A stretch of DNA of 57,513 bases from Nostoc sp. LEGE 12450 (GTDB lineage: Bacteria > Cyanobacteriota > Cyanobacteriia > Cyanobacteriales > Nostocaceae), in the NCBI RefSeq assembly GCF_015206895.1, contig NZ_JADEXU010000038.1, forward strand, positions 1 to 57,513. The letters run 5' to 3'. Positions within the stretch are counted from its first letter, which is position 1, and every line of letters starts with the position of its first letter. Positions 44,620 to 53,858 of this stretch are shown piece by piece. The translations under genes were made by a program, and so were the position numbers. The notes under the pieces are model-generated. The model ran no database searches. It was not told the DNA's origin and saw only the letters and a list, made by a program, of their open reading frames with translations.

Positions 44620-44647
44620 CCCCAGGACTGGGAATTCATTCCTGGGG
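44620..44647. terminator. Possible terminator hairpin, minus strand
   Basis: CCCCAGGA (44620-44627) pairs with TCCTGGGG (44640-44647). On the minus strand it runs into GGGGTTTTATTATG. It lies 92 nt past the CbiG-CobJ stop, so it could also act as a 3' end on the plus strand, but there it lacks a T-run. Confidence 0.45.
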
Positions 44648-44936
44648 CTGTTATACCTGACCACCTTTACATTTTTAATCTAAAAGCCATGTAAATATTG
44701 AACTTTCAAAAGACATATCTATCTGTATTTTGTCCAAATATACTTTTATACTTAAGTCAATTCGTGTTATTATAAATTTGTTTTTTAGGACAATAAAATA
44801 AGAGCAAAATTCATTTTATACAATTAGATATTTAATTATCTTGAGTACTTGTAAAAAGATATAATTCCAGTAAATATGTCCATTGTTTTAGCTGAAATAT
44901 CTTGATTTTTTTTGGTCGATCATTAACAATAAAAGC

Positions 44937-45012
44937 ATCATGATTCATACATGATTGTAGCCGAAAAAGTGACAGAAGCCCTTATTTAAGTCCGCGAAAG
45001 CGGACTTTTTTG
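44937..45012 (+). ncRNA. Candidate small RNA ending in a GAAA-tetraloop terminator
   Basis: A promoter-like pair, TTGATT (44902-44907) and AACAAT (44925-44930), spaced by 17 bp, predicts a start near 44937. The transcript would end at AAGTCCGC-GAAA-GCGGACTT (44988-45007) followed by TTTTTTGT, a strong intrinsic terminator. The RNA would be about 75 nt. Alternatively the hairpin is a distal terminator of CbiG-CobJ, 460 nt away. No known family recognised. Confidence 0.4.
44988..45011 (+). terminator. Strong rho-independent terminator
   Basis: Perfect 8-bp stem AAGTCCGC/GCGGACTT with a GAAA tetraloop, followed by TTTTTTG. Orientation plus. Confidence 0.85.
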
Positions 45013-45039
45013 TATCTATTGATTGCTATCTTTATAACC

Positions 45040-45118
45040 CAATACGGTTCATTTAAGGGCTACTGGCAAAAATTTTGGGGTTTTGAGACGCGATTAATCG
45101 CCGTCTCTACAAGTGTTT
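45040..45118. repeat. Copy of the CAATACGGTT repeat element
   Basis: Begins CAATACGGTTCATTTAAGGG and shares TACTGGCAAAAATTTTGGG plus the palindrome GAGACGCGATTAATCGCCG and ACAAGTGTTT with the copy at 53638-53738. The right terminal repeat is missing here, so this is a truncated copy. Confidence 0.7.
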
Positions 45119-45151
45119 ATTTCTAAATCACTATTAACAACCGATAAAAAT

Positions 45152-45697
45152 TCAAATTTTTTGGAGATACTCAGGTGGTACACGATCCACTAACCAAACA
45201 CCATTATCAGAACAATAGAAGATGTAACCCGCCTGATGCATTGCGGCAGCAGATATAGCAAAAACCACTGGTTTTCCATGTCTTGCACCAACAGTTTGTG
45301 CTGTTGCAATATCCTTGGATAAATGGACGTGATGCCGTGACATCTTGCAAAGTCCTGTTTCCATAATTGAATCTACAGATTTGTGTCCCGTGCCGTGATA
45401 AAGCTCATCTGGGGGAACAACAGGTTCTAATTGTAAATCGACTTCTACACTATGTCCTTGGTTAGCCCGAATCAGAGTACCTGTCGAATCAAAAGAAAAA
45501 CGTTGTTTCTCGCTAGATTCTACTACTGCCTCTAATTCTTGACGGGTAATTGGAAACTTATTTTTAGCACAAGCGGTAATTAATTCATCAACAGCAACCC
45601 AACCACCAGGAGCAAGTTTAATTCCAATCGCATCCGGTGTGTGTCGTAGATATTTGCTGAGATATTTGCTGATTTTGACGAGGCGAGAATCACTCAT
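45152..45697 (-). CDS. kptA: RNA 2'-phosphotransferase KptA/Tpt1
   Basis: 181 aa. It begins SRLVKISKYLSKYLRHTPDA, the conserved family start, and continues LAPGGWVAVDELI. The catalytic domain carries SFDSTGTLIRANQGHS, ELYHGTGHKSVDSIMETGL, SRHHVHLSKDIATA and VFAISAAAMHQAGYIFY. These match the NAD-dependent enzyme that removes 2'-phosphates left at RNA ligation junctions in eukaryotes. Bacterial homologues lack a known tRNA-splicing substrate; repair of RNA or another 2'-phosphate may be the job. It is single on the minus strand. Confidence 0.95.
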   Translation of the reverse strand: MSDSRLVKISKYLSKYLRHTPDAIGIKLAPGGWVAVDELITACAKNKFPITRQELEAVVESSEKQRFSFDSTGTLIRANQGHSVEVDLQLEPVVPPDELYHGTGHKSVDSIMETGLCKMSRHHVHLSKDIATAQTVGARHGKPVVFAISAAAMHQAGYIFYCSDNGVWLVDRVPPEYLQKI

Positions 45698-45779
45698 TTG
45701 CTTGTAATTGATAGATTTATACTACAGTTATATATTTATATGTTACATTCCGGTTTTCATTGATGATTTTACAAAAATT

Positions 45780-46967
45780 TTAAGCAATCCAAAAATAGGT
45801 AAGCATCAAGGTAATAACAGTTAGCGGTAGCCCAAATCGCAAATGTTCCCCAAAAGTGAGTCGATATCCCTGTTTGGCAACAGCCTCCGCCACAATCAAG
45901 TTTGCTACTGAACCCAGCAGGGTGAGATTTCCTGCCAGTGTTGAAGCCGCCGAGAGTAGTAGCCAAGTGCGGGTGTCGGGATGGGGAATTAGGTGATGTA
46001 ATAGCAGTACAGCCGGTACATTCGACACTAAATTTGATAGCAACGCTGTTATCCCCAAAATGCTCAAGGGATTGTCAACAAAACGAGAAAGCCATTCTAA
46101 AGAACCAAGTTTTTGCACACCTTCGGTAAGGATGAACAGTCCACAAAACATTAATAGCAAATCCCAGTCTACCTTTTGTAAAATTCGCTCAGGCTTGAGG
46201 CGGCGTGTTACCAGTAATAGTGCGGCGGCAATTAAGGTAACTTCAGCAGTAGGAATTCCAATTAAAAATGCTACTAGTAATCCGGTGGTAATCAATAGAC
46301 TTTTAATTAACAGTGGCTTGAAGATGTGATAACGCGGGGGTTTTACTTTTAAGTAAGGACGAAGCGATCGCACCTCTGGATATAACCACCACAATAAACC
46401 TACCTGAATCGTCAAACAAATCAACGCAAGTGGTGTTAAGGCTTTCGCAAGGTCTAGATAATTAATGCCAGAGAAGGAACCGATCAAGATATTTTGAGGA
46501 TTACCGCTCAAGGTAGCAACAGAACCGAGATTAGTTGCACCTGCTAGCGCCAGCAAATAGGGAATAGGTTTAAGCTTGAGTAATTGGGTAATACCAACTA
46601 CTAAAGGTGTCAAAATTAGAGCAATCGTATCATTGAGAAAAAGTGCTGAGAGGATGCCACTGCCAAAAGTTAACACCACCAGTAACCCAAATGGGCTGTG
46701 GATGCGGCGGATTGTATAATCAAGGGCAAGCTGAAAAAAACCAGAGGCGGCGAGATTGGCACTGATTATCATCATGCCAAATAGAAAAATTAGTGTTTTG
46801 TAGTCGATTGCACCCCACGCCGCAGGCAAATCTAGCACTCCCAATGCCATTAAGAAGGCAGCACCAACAATGGCGATCGTCGCCCGATTCATCCGCAGTC
46901 CGGGCAAGTATCCTAACCCTAGCCCGATGTAGGTGATAATAATCACGAGATATCGCAAAACTACCAT
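45780..46967 (-). CDS. Anion permease of the ArsB/NhaD-SLC13 superfamily
   Basis: From ATG 46965-46967 the product is 395 aa (MVVLRYLVIIITYIG); a TTG upstream would add eight. About ten to eleven hydrophobic helices are seen. Motifs: LFGMMIISANLAASGFF, LFLNDTIALILTPLVVGI, LALAGATNLGSVATLSGNPQ and NLTLLGSVANLIVAEAV, which include the repeated N-D-T-x-A / GNP signatures of the IT superfamily. Substrate could be dicarboxylate, sulfate, arsenite or Na+/H+; sequence alone does not decide. Integral inner-membrane protein. Confidence 0.92.
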   Translation of the reverse strand: MVVLRYLVIIITYIGLGLGYLPGLRMNRATIAIVGAAFLMALGVLDLPAAWGAIDYKTLIFLFGMMIISANLAASGFFQLALDYTIRRIHSPFGLLVVLTFGSGILSALFLNDTIALILTPLVVGITQLLKLKPIPYLLALAGATNLGSVATLSGNPQNILIGSFSGINYLDLAKALTPLALICLTIQVGLLWWLYPEVRSLRPYLKVKPPRYHIFKPLLIKSLLITTGLLVAFLIGIPTAEVTLIAAALLLVTRRLKPERILQKVDWDLLLMFCGLFILTEGVQKLGSLEWLSRFVDNPLSILGITALLSNLVSNVPAVLLLHHLIPHPDTRTWLLLSAASTLAGNLTLLGSVANLIVAEAVAKQGYRLTFGEHLRFGLPLTVITLMLTYFWIA

Positions 46968-47586
46968 TGCTCTATTCCCTAAACGTAGCAAGTCCCGATT
47001 TAGAGCTTACCGGATAGGCTGTAGATTTAGTTTCGGGCATGAAAAACCAGAAGAAAATTAAGGCAAGAGTTGCGATCGCAGCCATAGAACCTGAATATCT
47101 GCTAAAAATACATTCAACCAATCAAGTGCTTTCACGCTTCGTTGATGCGTCACCGAACGAATGCAAAGTGTAGGAGTATGTCACTTAAGATGCAATACGG
47201 TTCGGATAAGCATTTTTCACTTTCCTTGTAGTCTGGGTAAAGGTTAAGGGTTAAAGGGGAAAGGATGTATTCAAAACCTTTTCCCTTTCCCCTTTAACCG
47301 AACCGTATTGACTTAAGATGTATGCCCTTAGCACGTAGTATCATCATCAATAGTTGAGAATAAGCGATCGCGATCGCTCACCAAGACTTAAAACCACTTT
47401 TCTTTTTCCAGGTGTTTAGTTACCTACGCCGAACCTCTTCTAGAAAAGCAACTTGGTGTGACACATCGCTTAACTTTTGGAACGCCTTGCAAAAAAGATA
47501 TGTTAGATTTATTTATCTCTACTTACTTAATTTTTGTAAAACCAGATACATTAAATGGTAGTTTAGTAGCAAAGGAATCGAAGAGC
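46968..47586. other. Intergenic region with a large hairpin element
   Basis: The divergent spacer between the permease and the peptidoglycan-binding gene. It holds the 118-bp inverted repeat 47193-47310 and an overlapping HIP1 dimer (GCGATCGCGATCGC, 47364-47377). The protein frame open from 47458 to 47586 lacks a good start and is not counted as gene. Confidence 0.5.
47193..47310. repeat. 118-bp inverted-repeat element, MITE-like
   Basis: CAATACGGTTCGG (47193-47205) is perfectly complementary to CCGAACCGTATTG (47298-47310). Inside, GGTTAAAGGGGAAAGG mirrors CCTTTCCCCTTTAACC, so most of the element folds. The CAATACGG end is shared with the repeats at 45040 and 53638. Confidence 0.75.
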
Positions 47587-48330
47587 ATGGCCATTAGTAG
47601 CCCTGAAGTAATTCGTCACATTTTGATCGGGTTGGGATATTTAGCCCCTGAGATTGATCCGAAGCCGGATCTCACTAAATTCGCTCCCTGGAAGCGCAAT
47701 AACAACTCATTAACAGACGATCTTACTGAAGAAGCGATTAAAAAGTTTCAGAAGCAGTACTCACAAAAACTTGTGGTAAATGGTAACGCTGATGCTGAGA
47801 CTCGAACTGTAATGGAAGAGACAGTCAAAGGGCTTCAAAATAGATTGAAGTTTCACGGTTTTGCAACCCCTGCCGAAATTCCTTCAGACAAGCCATTTTA
47901 TGGGCCAGCCACTTATACAGCAGTTAAAAAATTTCAGAAATCTCAGGGTTTAACTGAAAATGGCATTGCCACTTTTGAACAGCGTCAAATTCTACAGCAG
48001 CCTAACCTAACAGATAAGCCTCCAACCCCGCCACAATCACAACTCAAGCTGATAGATTTGTGCTTCCAATTCAAAAAGAATCCTCAAAATCCTTCTTACA
48101 TCGCAGCGTTAAATAACTTACAACAAAACCTACCCAAGGACGTTTTACACAAAGTTACTAACAAATGGAGAGGGACAAACGACCAAAATCCTGAGATTGT
48201 CAAGCTGACAAATTTGTTCATTTATTATGACGACAACAATCAAAACCATCGTGATGCACTAAATCACTTACAAAGTCAGATTACCCCAGCTATCTCTCAA
48301 GCATTTTTAAGTCTCTGGAATAAGAAGTAA
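47587..48330 (+). CDS. Peptidoglycan-binding-domain protein
   Basis: From ATG 47587, with AAGGAATCGAAGAG upstream, the product is 247 aa (MAISSPEVIRHILIGLGYL). The frame is open 129 nt further up but without a good start. Two PG_binding_1 units are visible at about 10-70 (FQKQYSQKLVVNGNADAETR) and about 75-130 (KKFQKSQGLTENGIATFEQR). The C-terminal half is helical with no lytic or hydrolase domain recognised. No signal peptide is seen with this start, which is odd for a cell-wall binder. Confidence 0.8.
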   Translation: MAISSPEVIRHILIGLGYLAPEIDPKPDLTKFAPWKRNNNSLTDDLTEEAIKKFQKQYSQKLVVNGNADAETRTVMEETVKGLQNRLKFHGFATPAEIPSDKPFYGPATYTAVKKFQKSQGLTENGIATFEQRQILQQPNLTDKPPTPPQSQLKLIDLCFQFKKNPQNPSYIAALNNLQQNLPKDVLHKVTNKWRGTNDQNPEIVKLTNLFIYYDDNNQNHRDALNHLQSQITPAISQAFLSLWNKK

Positions 48331-48743
48331 ACAAAGCGATCGCTCTTGGAGAACTTCCAAAGCCTCTAGTAGCTTTTGTGGTGAGACTAAGAGGTTGTTT
48401 GAAAAGTGTTTTGCCGTGACTTTAGGCACTTTGATATCTCCCCTAACCCACCTTTTTAAGGGGGATTTAGGAGAATCTAAAACTTTTGATACCGACAAGA
48501 TGACTTTTCAAACATCCTCTCAAGTGGATATGGATATTTGCGATCGCAGTTCTAAAAACGAAACTGGCTGATAATTACAGCGATTTTCAGGTAAATAGAC
48601 CATACGCTAGGGGGCGCAAGGCTTTTGCCGCGATCGCACCCTAGATTTAGGTGCTGTTCATGCCTGGAGACAACATTTATTTTCCTTAAACAGTCGATAA
48701 TGTAAATAAATGTAAAAAATTCTCAGGCAGGATAGAAGCATCT
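48331..48743. other. Intergenic region with a MITE
   Basis: Contains the 131-bp MITE at 48390-48520 and an ordinary spacer to the ArsA gene. No gene. Confidence 0.6.
48390..48520. mobile_element. 131-bp MITE with 18-bp imperfect terminal inverted repeats
   Basis: AGAGGTTGTTTGAAAAGT (48390-48407) is the imperfect complement of ACTTTTCAAACATCCTCT (48503-48520), with one mismatch. Inside is the hairpin CCCCTAACCCACC/TTTTTAAGGGGGA. There is no ORF, so it would need a transposase in trans. The left 34 nt recur at 37959-37992 with one mismatch. No target duplication is obvious. Confidence 0.75.
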
Positions 48744-49931
48744 ATGCGTGTAATTTTAATGACTGGTAAAGGCGGCGTGGGCAAAACTTCCGTCGCTGCT
48801 GCAACTGGACTCCGTTGTGCAGAACTAGGCTATCAGACATTGGTTTTAAGTACAGATCCGGCTCATTCCCTAGCTGATAGTTTTGACATAGAACTAGGAC
48901 ACGCACCCCAAAAAATTCGCCCAAATTTGTGGGGTGCAGAACTGGATGCGCTGCAAGAACTAGAGGGAAACTGGGGTGCTGTAAAACGTTACATTACCCA
49001 AGTTTTACAGGCGAGGGGTTTAGATGGCGTACAGGCGGAAGAATTGGCGATTTTACCCGGCATGGATGAGATTTTTGGGTTGGTAAGGATGAAACGCCAT
49101 TACGATGAAGGTGAGTTTGATGTTTTAATTATCGACTCAGCCCCCACTGGCACTGCACTGCGCTTGCTGAGTCTACCTGAAGTTGGTGGTTGGTATATGC
49201 GCCGTTTTTACAAACCATTTCAAAACATCTCGGTAGCACTTCGCCCTCTGGTTGAACCTTTTTTTAGACCAATTGCTGGTTTTTCGCTACCCGATAAAGA
49301 GGTGATGGATGCACCTTATGAGTTTTATGAACAAATTGAAGCTCTAGAAAAAGTATTAACAGACAATACCCAAACCTCAGTGCGTCTAGTCACCAATCCT
49401 GAGAAGATGGTGATTAAAGAGTCTCTGCGTGCCCATGCTTATCTGAGTTTGTATAATGTTGCAACAGATTTAGTAGTGGCTAATCGGATTATTCCAAGCG
49501 TTGTCCAAGATCCCTTTTTCCAACGTTGGAAGGAAAGTCAGGAACAATATCGCCAGGAAATTCATGATAATTTCCACCCTCTACCTGTGAAAGAAGTTCC
49601 CCTATTTTCTGAAGAAATGTGTGGATTAGCTGCATTGGAACGCCTCAAGGAAACTCTTTATAAAGATGAAGATCCGACTCAGGTTTATTACAAAGAAACT
49701 ACTCTTAGAGTCGTTCAAGAGGAAAACCAATACAGCTTAGAAATTTATCTACCTGGTATTCCTAAAGACCAAGTTCAACTAAGTAAAACCGGAGACGAAT
49801 TAAACATTACTATTGGCAACCATCGTCGTAACTTAGTTTTGCCACAAGCCTTAGCAGCACTACAACCAGGAGGGGCAAAGATGGAAGATGACTATCTAAA
49901 AATTCGCTTTGCTGACAACACCAGAGTTTAA
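48744..49931 (+). CDS. arsA: ArsA/Get3-type ATPase with C-terminal Hsp20-like domain
   Basis: 395 aa. The deviant Walker A is GKGGVGKTS (8-16), with [37 protein letters not shown] (signature A/switch) and the C-terminal ATPase motif [16 protein letters not shown]. Residues about 315-395 form a beta-sandwich like small heat-shock proteins ([23 protein letters not shown]), a fusion known from cyanobacterial ArsA. Single ATPase domain, so it probably dimerises like Get3. Role may be delivery of membrane proteins or metalloid transport; no arsB-like gene is adjacent. A strong terminator follows at 50004-50030. Confidence 0.93.
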   Translation: MRVILMTGKGGVGKTSVAAATGLRCAELGYQTLVLSTDPAHSLADSFDIELGHAPQKIRPNLWGAELDALQELEGNWGAVKRYITQVLQARGLDGVQAEELAILPGMDEIFGLVRMKRHYDEGEFDVLIIDSAPTGTALRLLSLPEVGGWYMRRFYKPFQNISVALRPLVEPFFRPIAGFSLPDKEVMDAPYEFYEQIEALEKVLTDNTQTSVRLVTNPEKMVIKESLRAHAYLSLYNVATDLVVANRIIPSVVQDPFFQRWKESQEQYRQEIHDNFHPLPVKEVPLFSEEMCGLAALERLKETLYKDEDPTQVYYKETTLRVVQEENQYSLEIYLPGIPKDQVQLSKTGDELNITIGNHRRNLVLPQALAALQPGGAKMEDDYLKIRFADNTRV

Positions 49932-50003
49932 TTTTGTTGAATGTTTATCTGTCAACAAAAAGTTAGAACTAACAAGCAATAACTCTATCTTAATAGCTAG
50001 TAC

Positions 50004-50030
50004 AGACGCAATTTTTTAGCGTCTTTTTTT
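50004..50030 (+). terminator. Terminator of the ArsA gene
   Basis: AGACGC (50004-50009) and GCGTCT (50019-50024) pair around a 9-nt loop, followed by a run of seven T (50024-50030). A second short stem, TTTTGTTGA/TCAACAAAA (49932-49960), precedes it. Confidence 0.75.
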
Positions 50031-50187
50031 ATAATTTTCTGATGAATTTTTATATAAGGGAAATAAATATTTTTACTAGTAATTAGACCGTAGTTTTACT
50101 GAAGACAAACTGATGAAATAAATTTCACAATGTTGTTAGAATTAATAATTTAATTTTGCAAACTACTAATTTATTTTTCTATAAGCA

Positions 50188-53100
50188 ATGACTTCCAATC
50201 CTGAACACAATTTTTTATATAGCCAGGAAGAAAGTTTACTACGCCGGATTACAAACCGTATCCGACGAAGTTTGGAGTTAGAAGAAATTATCACAGTGAC
50301 AACGGCAGAGGTGCGATCGCTATTAAAAACTGACCGAGTGATGATTTACAAATTTCATGCCGATGGTAGTGGTCAGGTCATTGCTGAGTCAATTTACAAT
50401 AATCGTTTACCGTCATTACTAGGGCTGAATTTCCCAGCAGACGATATTCCACTCAGCGCCCGTGAGCTATTTATAAAATTACGGGTGCGTTCTGTTGTGA
50501 ATGTTGATACTCAAGAAATTGGTCAAATTCAGCTGCGTGACTTGGATAATGGAGAAACTGTCTCAGAGGAGATCCGTTACCGCTCTGTAGACTCCTGCCA
50601 TATTGAATATTTGACGGCAATGGGGGTAAAATCCTCTGTGGTAGCGCCTATTATCTATCAAGATCAACTCTGGGGGCTACTGGTTTCTCATAATTCTGAA
50701 GCGCGTTTGATTTCAGAATATGAATTAGAAGCAGTGCAGATGGTGGTAGAGCAACTCTCTGTAGCAATCGCTCAAAGTAGTCTGCTCACTCAAGTCCGCA
50801 AAACAGCCGAACAAGAAACTATCATTAACCGCATTGCTACTCTGCTGCATTCACTACCGACCATTGTATTACAACCAGCTTTAGAAGCGGCTGTTACTGC
50901 CTTTAATGGTGTTGGTGGCAGGCTTTGCATTAGAAATGAAGCTTTTGATTTCAACAATGGCAACATGGCCAGCTTAACAGAATGCTTAATACCAGGAAAC
51001 ACTTGTATCAAGCTTTTTATCTGTGGACAGCAACCTGTGATGCCAGAACAAACTATATATCCTCTAATAGAGCAGTATGGTATCTGGCAAGAACACTATA
51101 AGTCTGGTAACTACGATGTTTGGGCAATTTCAGATATATATAATAGTCCTGAGTTGCGAAGTTTACAAATTGCTTTTCAACCAACTAAAATTCGCGGCAT
51201 ATTGACAATCCCACTCCACTATCGTCAGCAATTGCTGGGCTACTTAAGTATTTTCCGCAATGAAATAGATACAGAGACTTTATGGGCAGGACAGTATGAC
51301 AGCGATCAAAGGCAACTGTACCCCCGGCGATCGTTTGAGGTTTGGCGCGAATCTAAAAAAGCACAAGCTCAAAAATGGACGAATGAAGAGATTGAACTGG
51401 CTAGAAATCTAGGTAAACACTTTGCTTCAGCAATTCAGCAATATGAATTACAGCAACAAGTACAAGTCTTCAATGAAAATTTAGAAAAACAAGTTAAAAG
51501 ACGCACAGTTGAGTTAAAACGATCATCGGAACAAGAACAAGCTGTGTTTAAGGTTATTGCCGAGATTCGAGAATCTCTGGACACAAATACCATTTTTCAA
51601 ACCACCACTAAAGAAGTTTGTCAATTAATCAAAGCGGATCGCGTTTCTGTTTATCGTTTCGATTCTAATTGGGGTGGTGAATTTGTCGGTGATTTCGAGG
51701 CTGCTAGTCCATATTGGTCGAATGAGTCAGAGATAGGTATTAATACAGTATGGAATGACACCTACTTACAAGATACAGAGGGAGGACGCTACCGCAAGAA
51801 TGAAACATTTGCAGTTGATGACATCTACAAGATGGGATTCGCTAAGTGCCATATCGACAATCTAGAGCAGTTTCAAATTCACGCTTTTGTGCTTGCTCCG
51901 ATCTTTGTTGGGCAAAAACTTTGGGGTTTGCTGGCAACTTATCAACATACTGGCCCTCGACAATGGAAAGCCTCTGAAGTTAACTTTCTCAGTCAGATTG
52001 CGGCCCAAATGGGTGTAGCGCTCCAGCAAGCTGAATTACTCACTCAGACACGACAACAGACGTTAAATTTACAACAAGCAGCAGAACAACAACGGGTATT
52101 GTTTGAAGTTGTCGCCAAAGTTAGGGAATCTCTCGATCTAGATGCGATTTTTCAGACAACCACCCAAGAAATCTGTAAATCACTACAAGCGGATCGAGTT
52201 GCAGTCTTTCAATTTCAGGCTGATTGGAGTGGTGAATATATTGCCGAGTTTGTGAGCGATCGCTGGGTAAAACTAGTAGGTTATGATACTAAGACAGTTT
52301 GGCAAGATAGCTATTTGCAGGAAACCCAAGGTGGCCGATATCGTCACAATGAAACCTTTGCAGTGGATGATATTTATCAAGTTGGACATTCTCAATGCCA
52401 TATTTCAGTTCTAGAGCAGATTCAAGCAAGGGCTTATGCGATCGCACCTATATTTATTGGTCAGCAATTATGGGGCTTGTTAGCGGCTTATCAAAACTCT
52501 GCACCCCGCCATTGGGAAGCCTCAGAAATTAAGTTTATTGCTCAAATTGCCAATCAGCTTGGGGTTGCACTCCAACAAGCCCAATTACATAATCAAACCA
52601 AAGAGCAGACAGAAAAGCTGACTCAAGCTCTGCATGATTTAAAGCAAACTCAAACCCAACTGATCCAAACTGAGAAAATGTCCTCATTAGGTCAACTGGT
52701 AGCTGGTGTTGCTCACGAAATTAATAACCCCGTCAACTTCATTTATGGCAACATCAATCATGTCAACGATTACGCCCAAGATTTACTGAGTATACTAGAA
52801 CTCTATTTACAAAATACCCCTAACCCCAGCCCTGAGATTCGCGATCGCACCTTCGAGATAGACTTAGAATTTCTCATCGAGGATTTGCCGAAAACTCTAT
52901 CTTCCATGAAAATTGGGGTTGATCGCATCCGTCAGATTGTTTTGGGTTTACGGAATTTCTCTCGCCTTGATGAGGCAGAAATGAAACCGGTTGATATTCA
53001 CGAGGGCATTGATAGCACTTTGCTAATTTTGCAACATCGTTTGAAAGCAAAACCAGAAAGTCCGGCTATTAAATTAGTCAAAGAATACAGTGAGCTTCCC

Positions 53101-53496
53101 TTAGTAGAATGCTATGCGGGGCCACTGAATCAAGTATTTATGAATGTTTTAAGCAATGCGATCGATGCTCTTGAAGATTACAGAGAATCTCCATCAACAC
53201 TTCATAGCGGTCAAATTACCATTCGTACTGCTCTCGGAGAGCTTGAAGGCAATATCAAAAGCGTAATAATTCGCATTGCAGATAATGGCTCAGGAATACC
53301 CGAAGCTCTGAAGGCAAGAATCTGTGACCCATTTTTCACTACTAAACCAGTGGGAAAAGGCACTGGTTTGGGGTTATCAATAAGTTATCAAATTGTCGTA
53401 GAAAAACACGGTGGTGTGTTGAAATGTGATTCTCAGCCGGGGTTAGGTACAGAATTTTGGATTGAAATTCCGGTGAGCCAAATTCCTAAATTTTAG
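50188..53496 (+). CDS. Multi-GAF photosensory histidine kinase (phytochrome-like GAF-PHY plus two cyanobacteriochrome GAFs)
   Basis: 1102 aa, no membrane segment. GAF1 (about 15-200) is phytochrome-like: [16 protein letters not shown] and [15 protein letters not shown] with Cys137-His138. Residues 215-425 look like a PHY-type domain, with a tongue-like [10 protein letters not shown] coiled coil follows (427-450). GAF3 (450-615) and GAF4 (640-800) are cyanobacteriochrome type, with Cys554-His555 and Cys737-His738 in the CHIxxLEQ context. The kinase has H843 ([10 protein letters not shown]), N990, DNGSGIP (1032-1038) and GKGTGLGLS (1057-1065). It is probably a cytosolic bilin-binding light sensor. 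No partner regulator is adjacent. Confidence 0.93.
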   Translation: MTSNPEHNFLYSQEESLLRRITNRIRRSLELEEIITVTTAEVRSLLKTDRVMIYKFHADGSGQVIAESIYNNRLPSLLGLNFPADDIPLSARELFIKLRVRSVVNVDTQEIGQIQLRDLDNGETVSEEIRYRSVDSCHIEYLTAMGVKSSVVAPIIYQDQLWGLLVSHNSEARLISEYELEAVQMVVEQLSVAIAQSSLLTQVRKTAEQETIINRIATLLHSLPTIVLQPALEAAVTAFNGVGGRLCIRNEAFDFNNGNMASLTECLIPGNTCIKLFICGQQPVMPEQTIYPLIEQYGIWQEHYKSGNYDVWAISDIYNSPELRSLQIAFQPTKIRGILTIPLHYRQQLLGYLSIFRNEIDTETLWAGQYDSDQRQLYPRRSFEVWRESKKAQAQKWTNEEIELARNLGKHFASAIQQYELQQQVQVFNENLEKQVKRRTVELKRSSEQEQAVFKVIAEIRESLDTNTIFQTTTKEVCQLIKADRVSVYRFDSNWGGEFVGDFEAASPYWSNESEIGINTVWNDTYLQDTEGGRYRKNETFAVDDIYKMGFAKCHIDNLEQFQIHAFVLAPIFVGQKLWGLLATYQHTGPRQWKASEVNFLSQIAAQMGVALQQAELLTQTRQQTLNLQQAAEQQRVLFEVVAKVRESLDLDAIFQTTTQEICKSLQADRVAVFQFQADWSGEYIAEFVSDRWVKLVGYDTKTVWQDSYLQETQGGRYRHNETFAVDDIYQVGHSQCHISVLEQIQARAYAIAPIFIGQQLWGLLAAYQNSAPRHWEASEIKFIAQIANQLGVALQQAQLHNQTKEQTEKLTQALHDLKQTQTQLIQTEKMSSLGQLVAGVAHEINNPVNFIYGNINHVNDYAQDLLSILELYLQNTPNPSPEIRDRTFEIDLEFLIEDLPKTLSSMKIGVDRIRQIVLGLRNFSRLDEAEMKPVDIHEGIDSTLLILQHRLKAKPESPAIKLVKEYSELPLVECYAGPLNQVFMNVLSNAIDALEDYRESPSTLHSGQITIRTALGELEGNIKSVIIRIADNGSGIPEALKARICDPFFTTKPVGKGTGLGLSISYQIVVEKHGGVLKCDSQPGLGTEFWIEIPVSQIPKF

Positions 53497-53573
53497 AAAC
53501 AGAAAATTAACTTGCATAGTAAAGCTTAAGAAAGCAGAAGAAATCATTCTTTGATGAGAAATACAGCAGTACT

Positions 53574-53605
53574 GTAGAGGCAATTCATGAATTAATTGCC
53601 CCTAC
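53574..53605. repeat. Copy of the GTAGGGGCAATTCATG palindrome
   Basis: GTAGAGGCAATTCATGAATT followed by AATTGCCCCTAC is an imperfect copy of the palindrome at 36828-36859. Confidence 0.7.
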
Positions 53606-53637
53606 AATAGACATAGTTTTTAAAATCATCTATGTTT

Positions 53638-53738
53638 CAATACGCTTGGGTTAAGGGTTACTGGCAAAAATTTTGGGTTTTTAAGACGCGATAAATCGCC
53701 GTCTCTACAAGTGTTTTGGTCTTATCTGAACTGTATTG
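53638..53738. repeat. 101-bp repeat element with CAATAC ends
   Basis: Starts CAATACGCTTGGGTTAAGGG and ends GAACTGTATTG, imperfect terminal inverted repeats. The core (TACTGGCAAAAATTTTGGG plus an AGACGCGATAAATCG palindrome) matches 45061-45118 closely. Likely a non-autonomous mobile repeat. Confidence 0.7.
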
Positions 53739-53783
53739 ATCTATATTTAGTTTTACCTATCAATGCGTCACTCCTAAAGAAAG

Positions 53784-53833
53784 TGGCAGAGGGCAAAAAA
53801 CATATTTTCTTCCTCCTGCCTCCTGCCTTCTTT
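53784..53833. repeat. STRR heptamers flanking a short hairpin
   Basis: GGCAGAGGGC at the left and CCTCCTGCCTCCTGCC at the right, resembling the arms of the 31504-31709 element with most of the middle lost. Confidence 0.55.
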
Positions 53834-53858
53834 AATGCTTGCCAATAATGAGCAACTT

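Larger units (their letters stand above)
44529..45151. other. Intergenic region with hairpins and a candidate sRNA
   Basis: About 620 bp between the CbiG-CobJ fusion and the convergent kptA gene. It holds a stem CCCCAGGA/TCCTGGGG (44620-44647, read-out TTTTATTATG on the minus strand), the candidate sRNA near 44937-45012, and the repeat element 45040-45118. No protein gene is supported. Confidence 0.6.
53497..53858. other. Repeat-rich intergenic region
   Basis: Contains a copy of the GTAGGGGCAATTCATG palindrome (53574-53605), the CAATACG element (53638-53738) and a short STRR-flanked piece (53784-53833). No gene. Confidence 0.6.
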
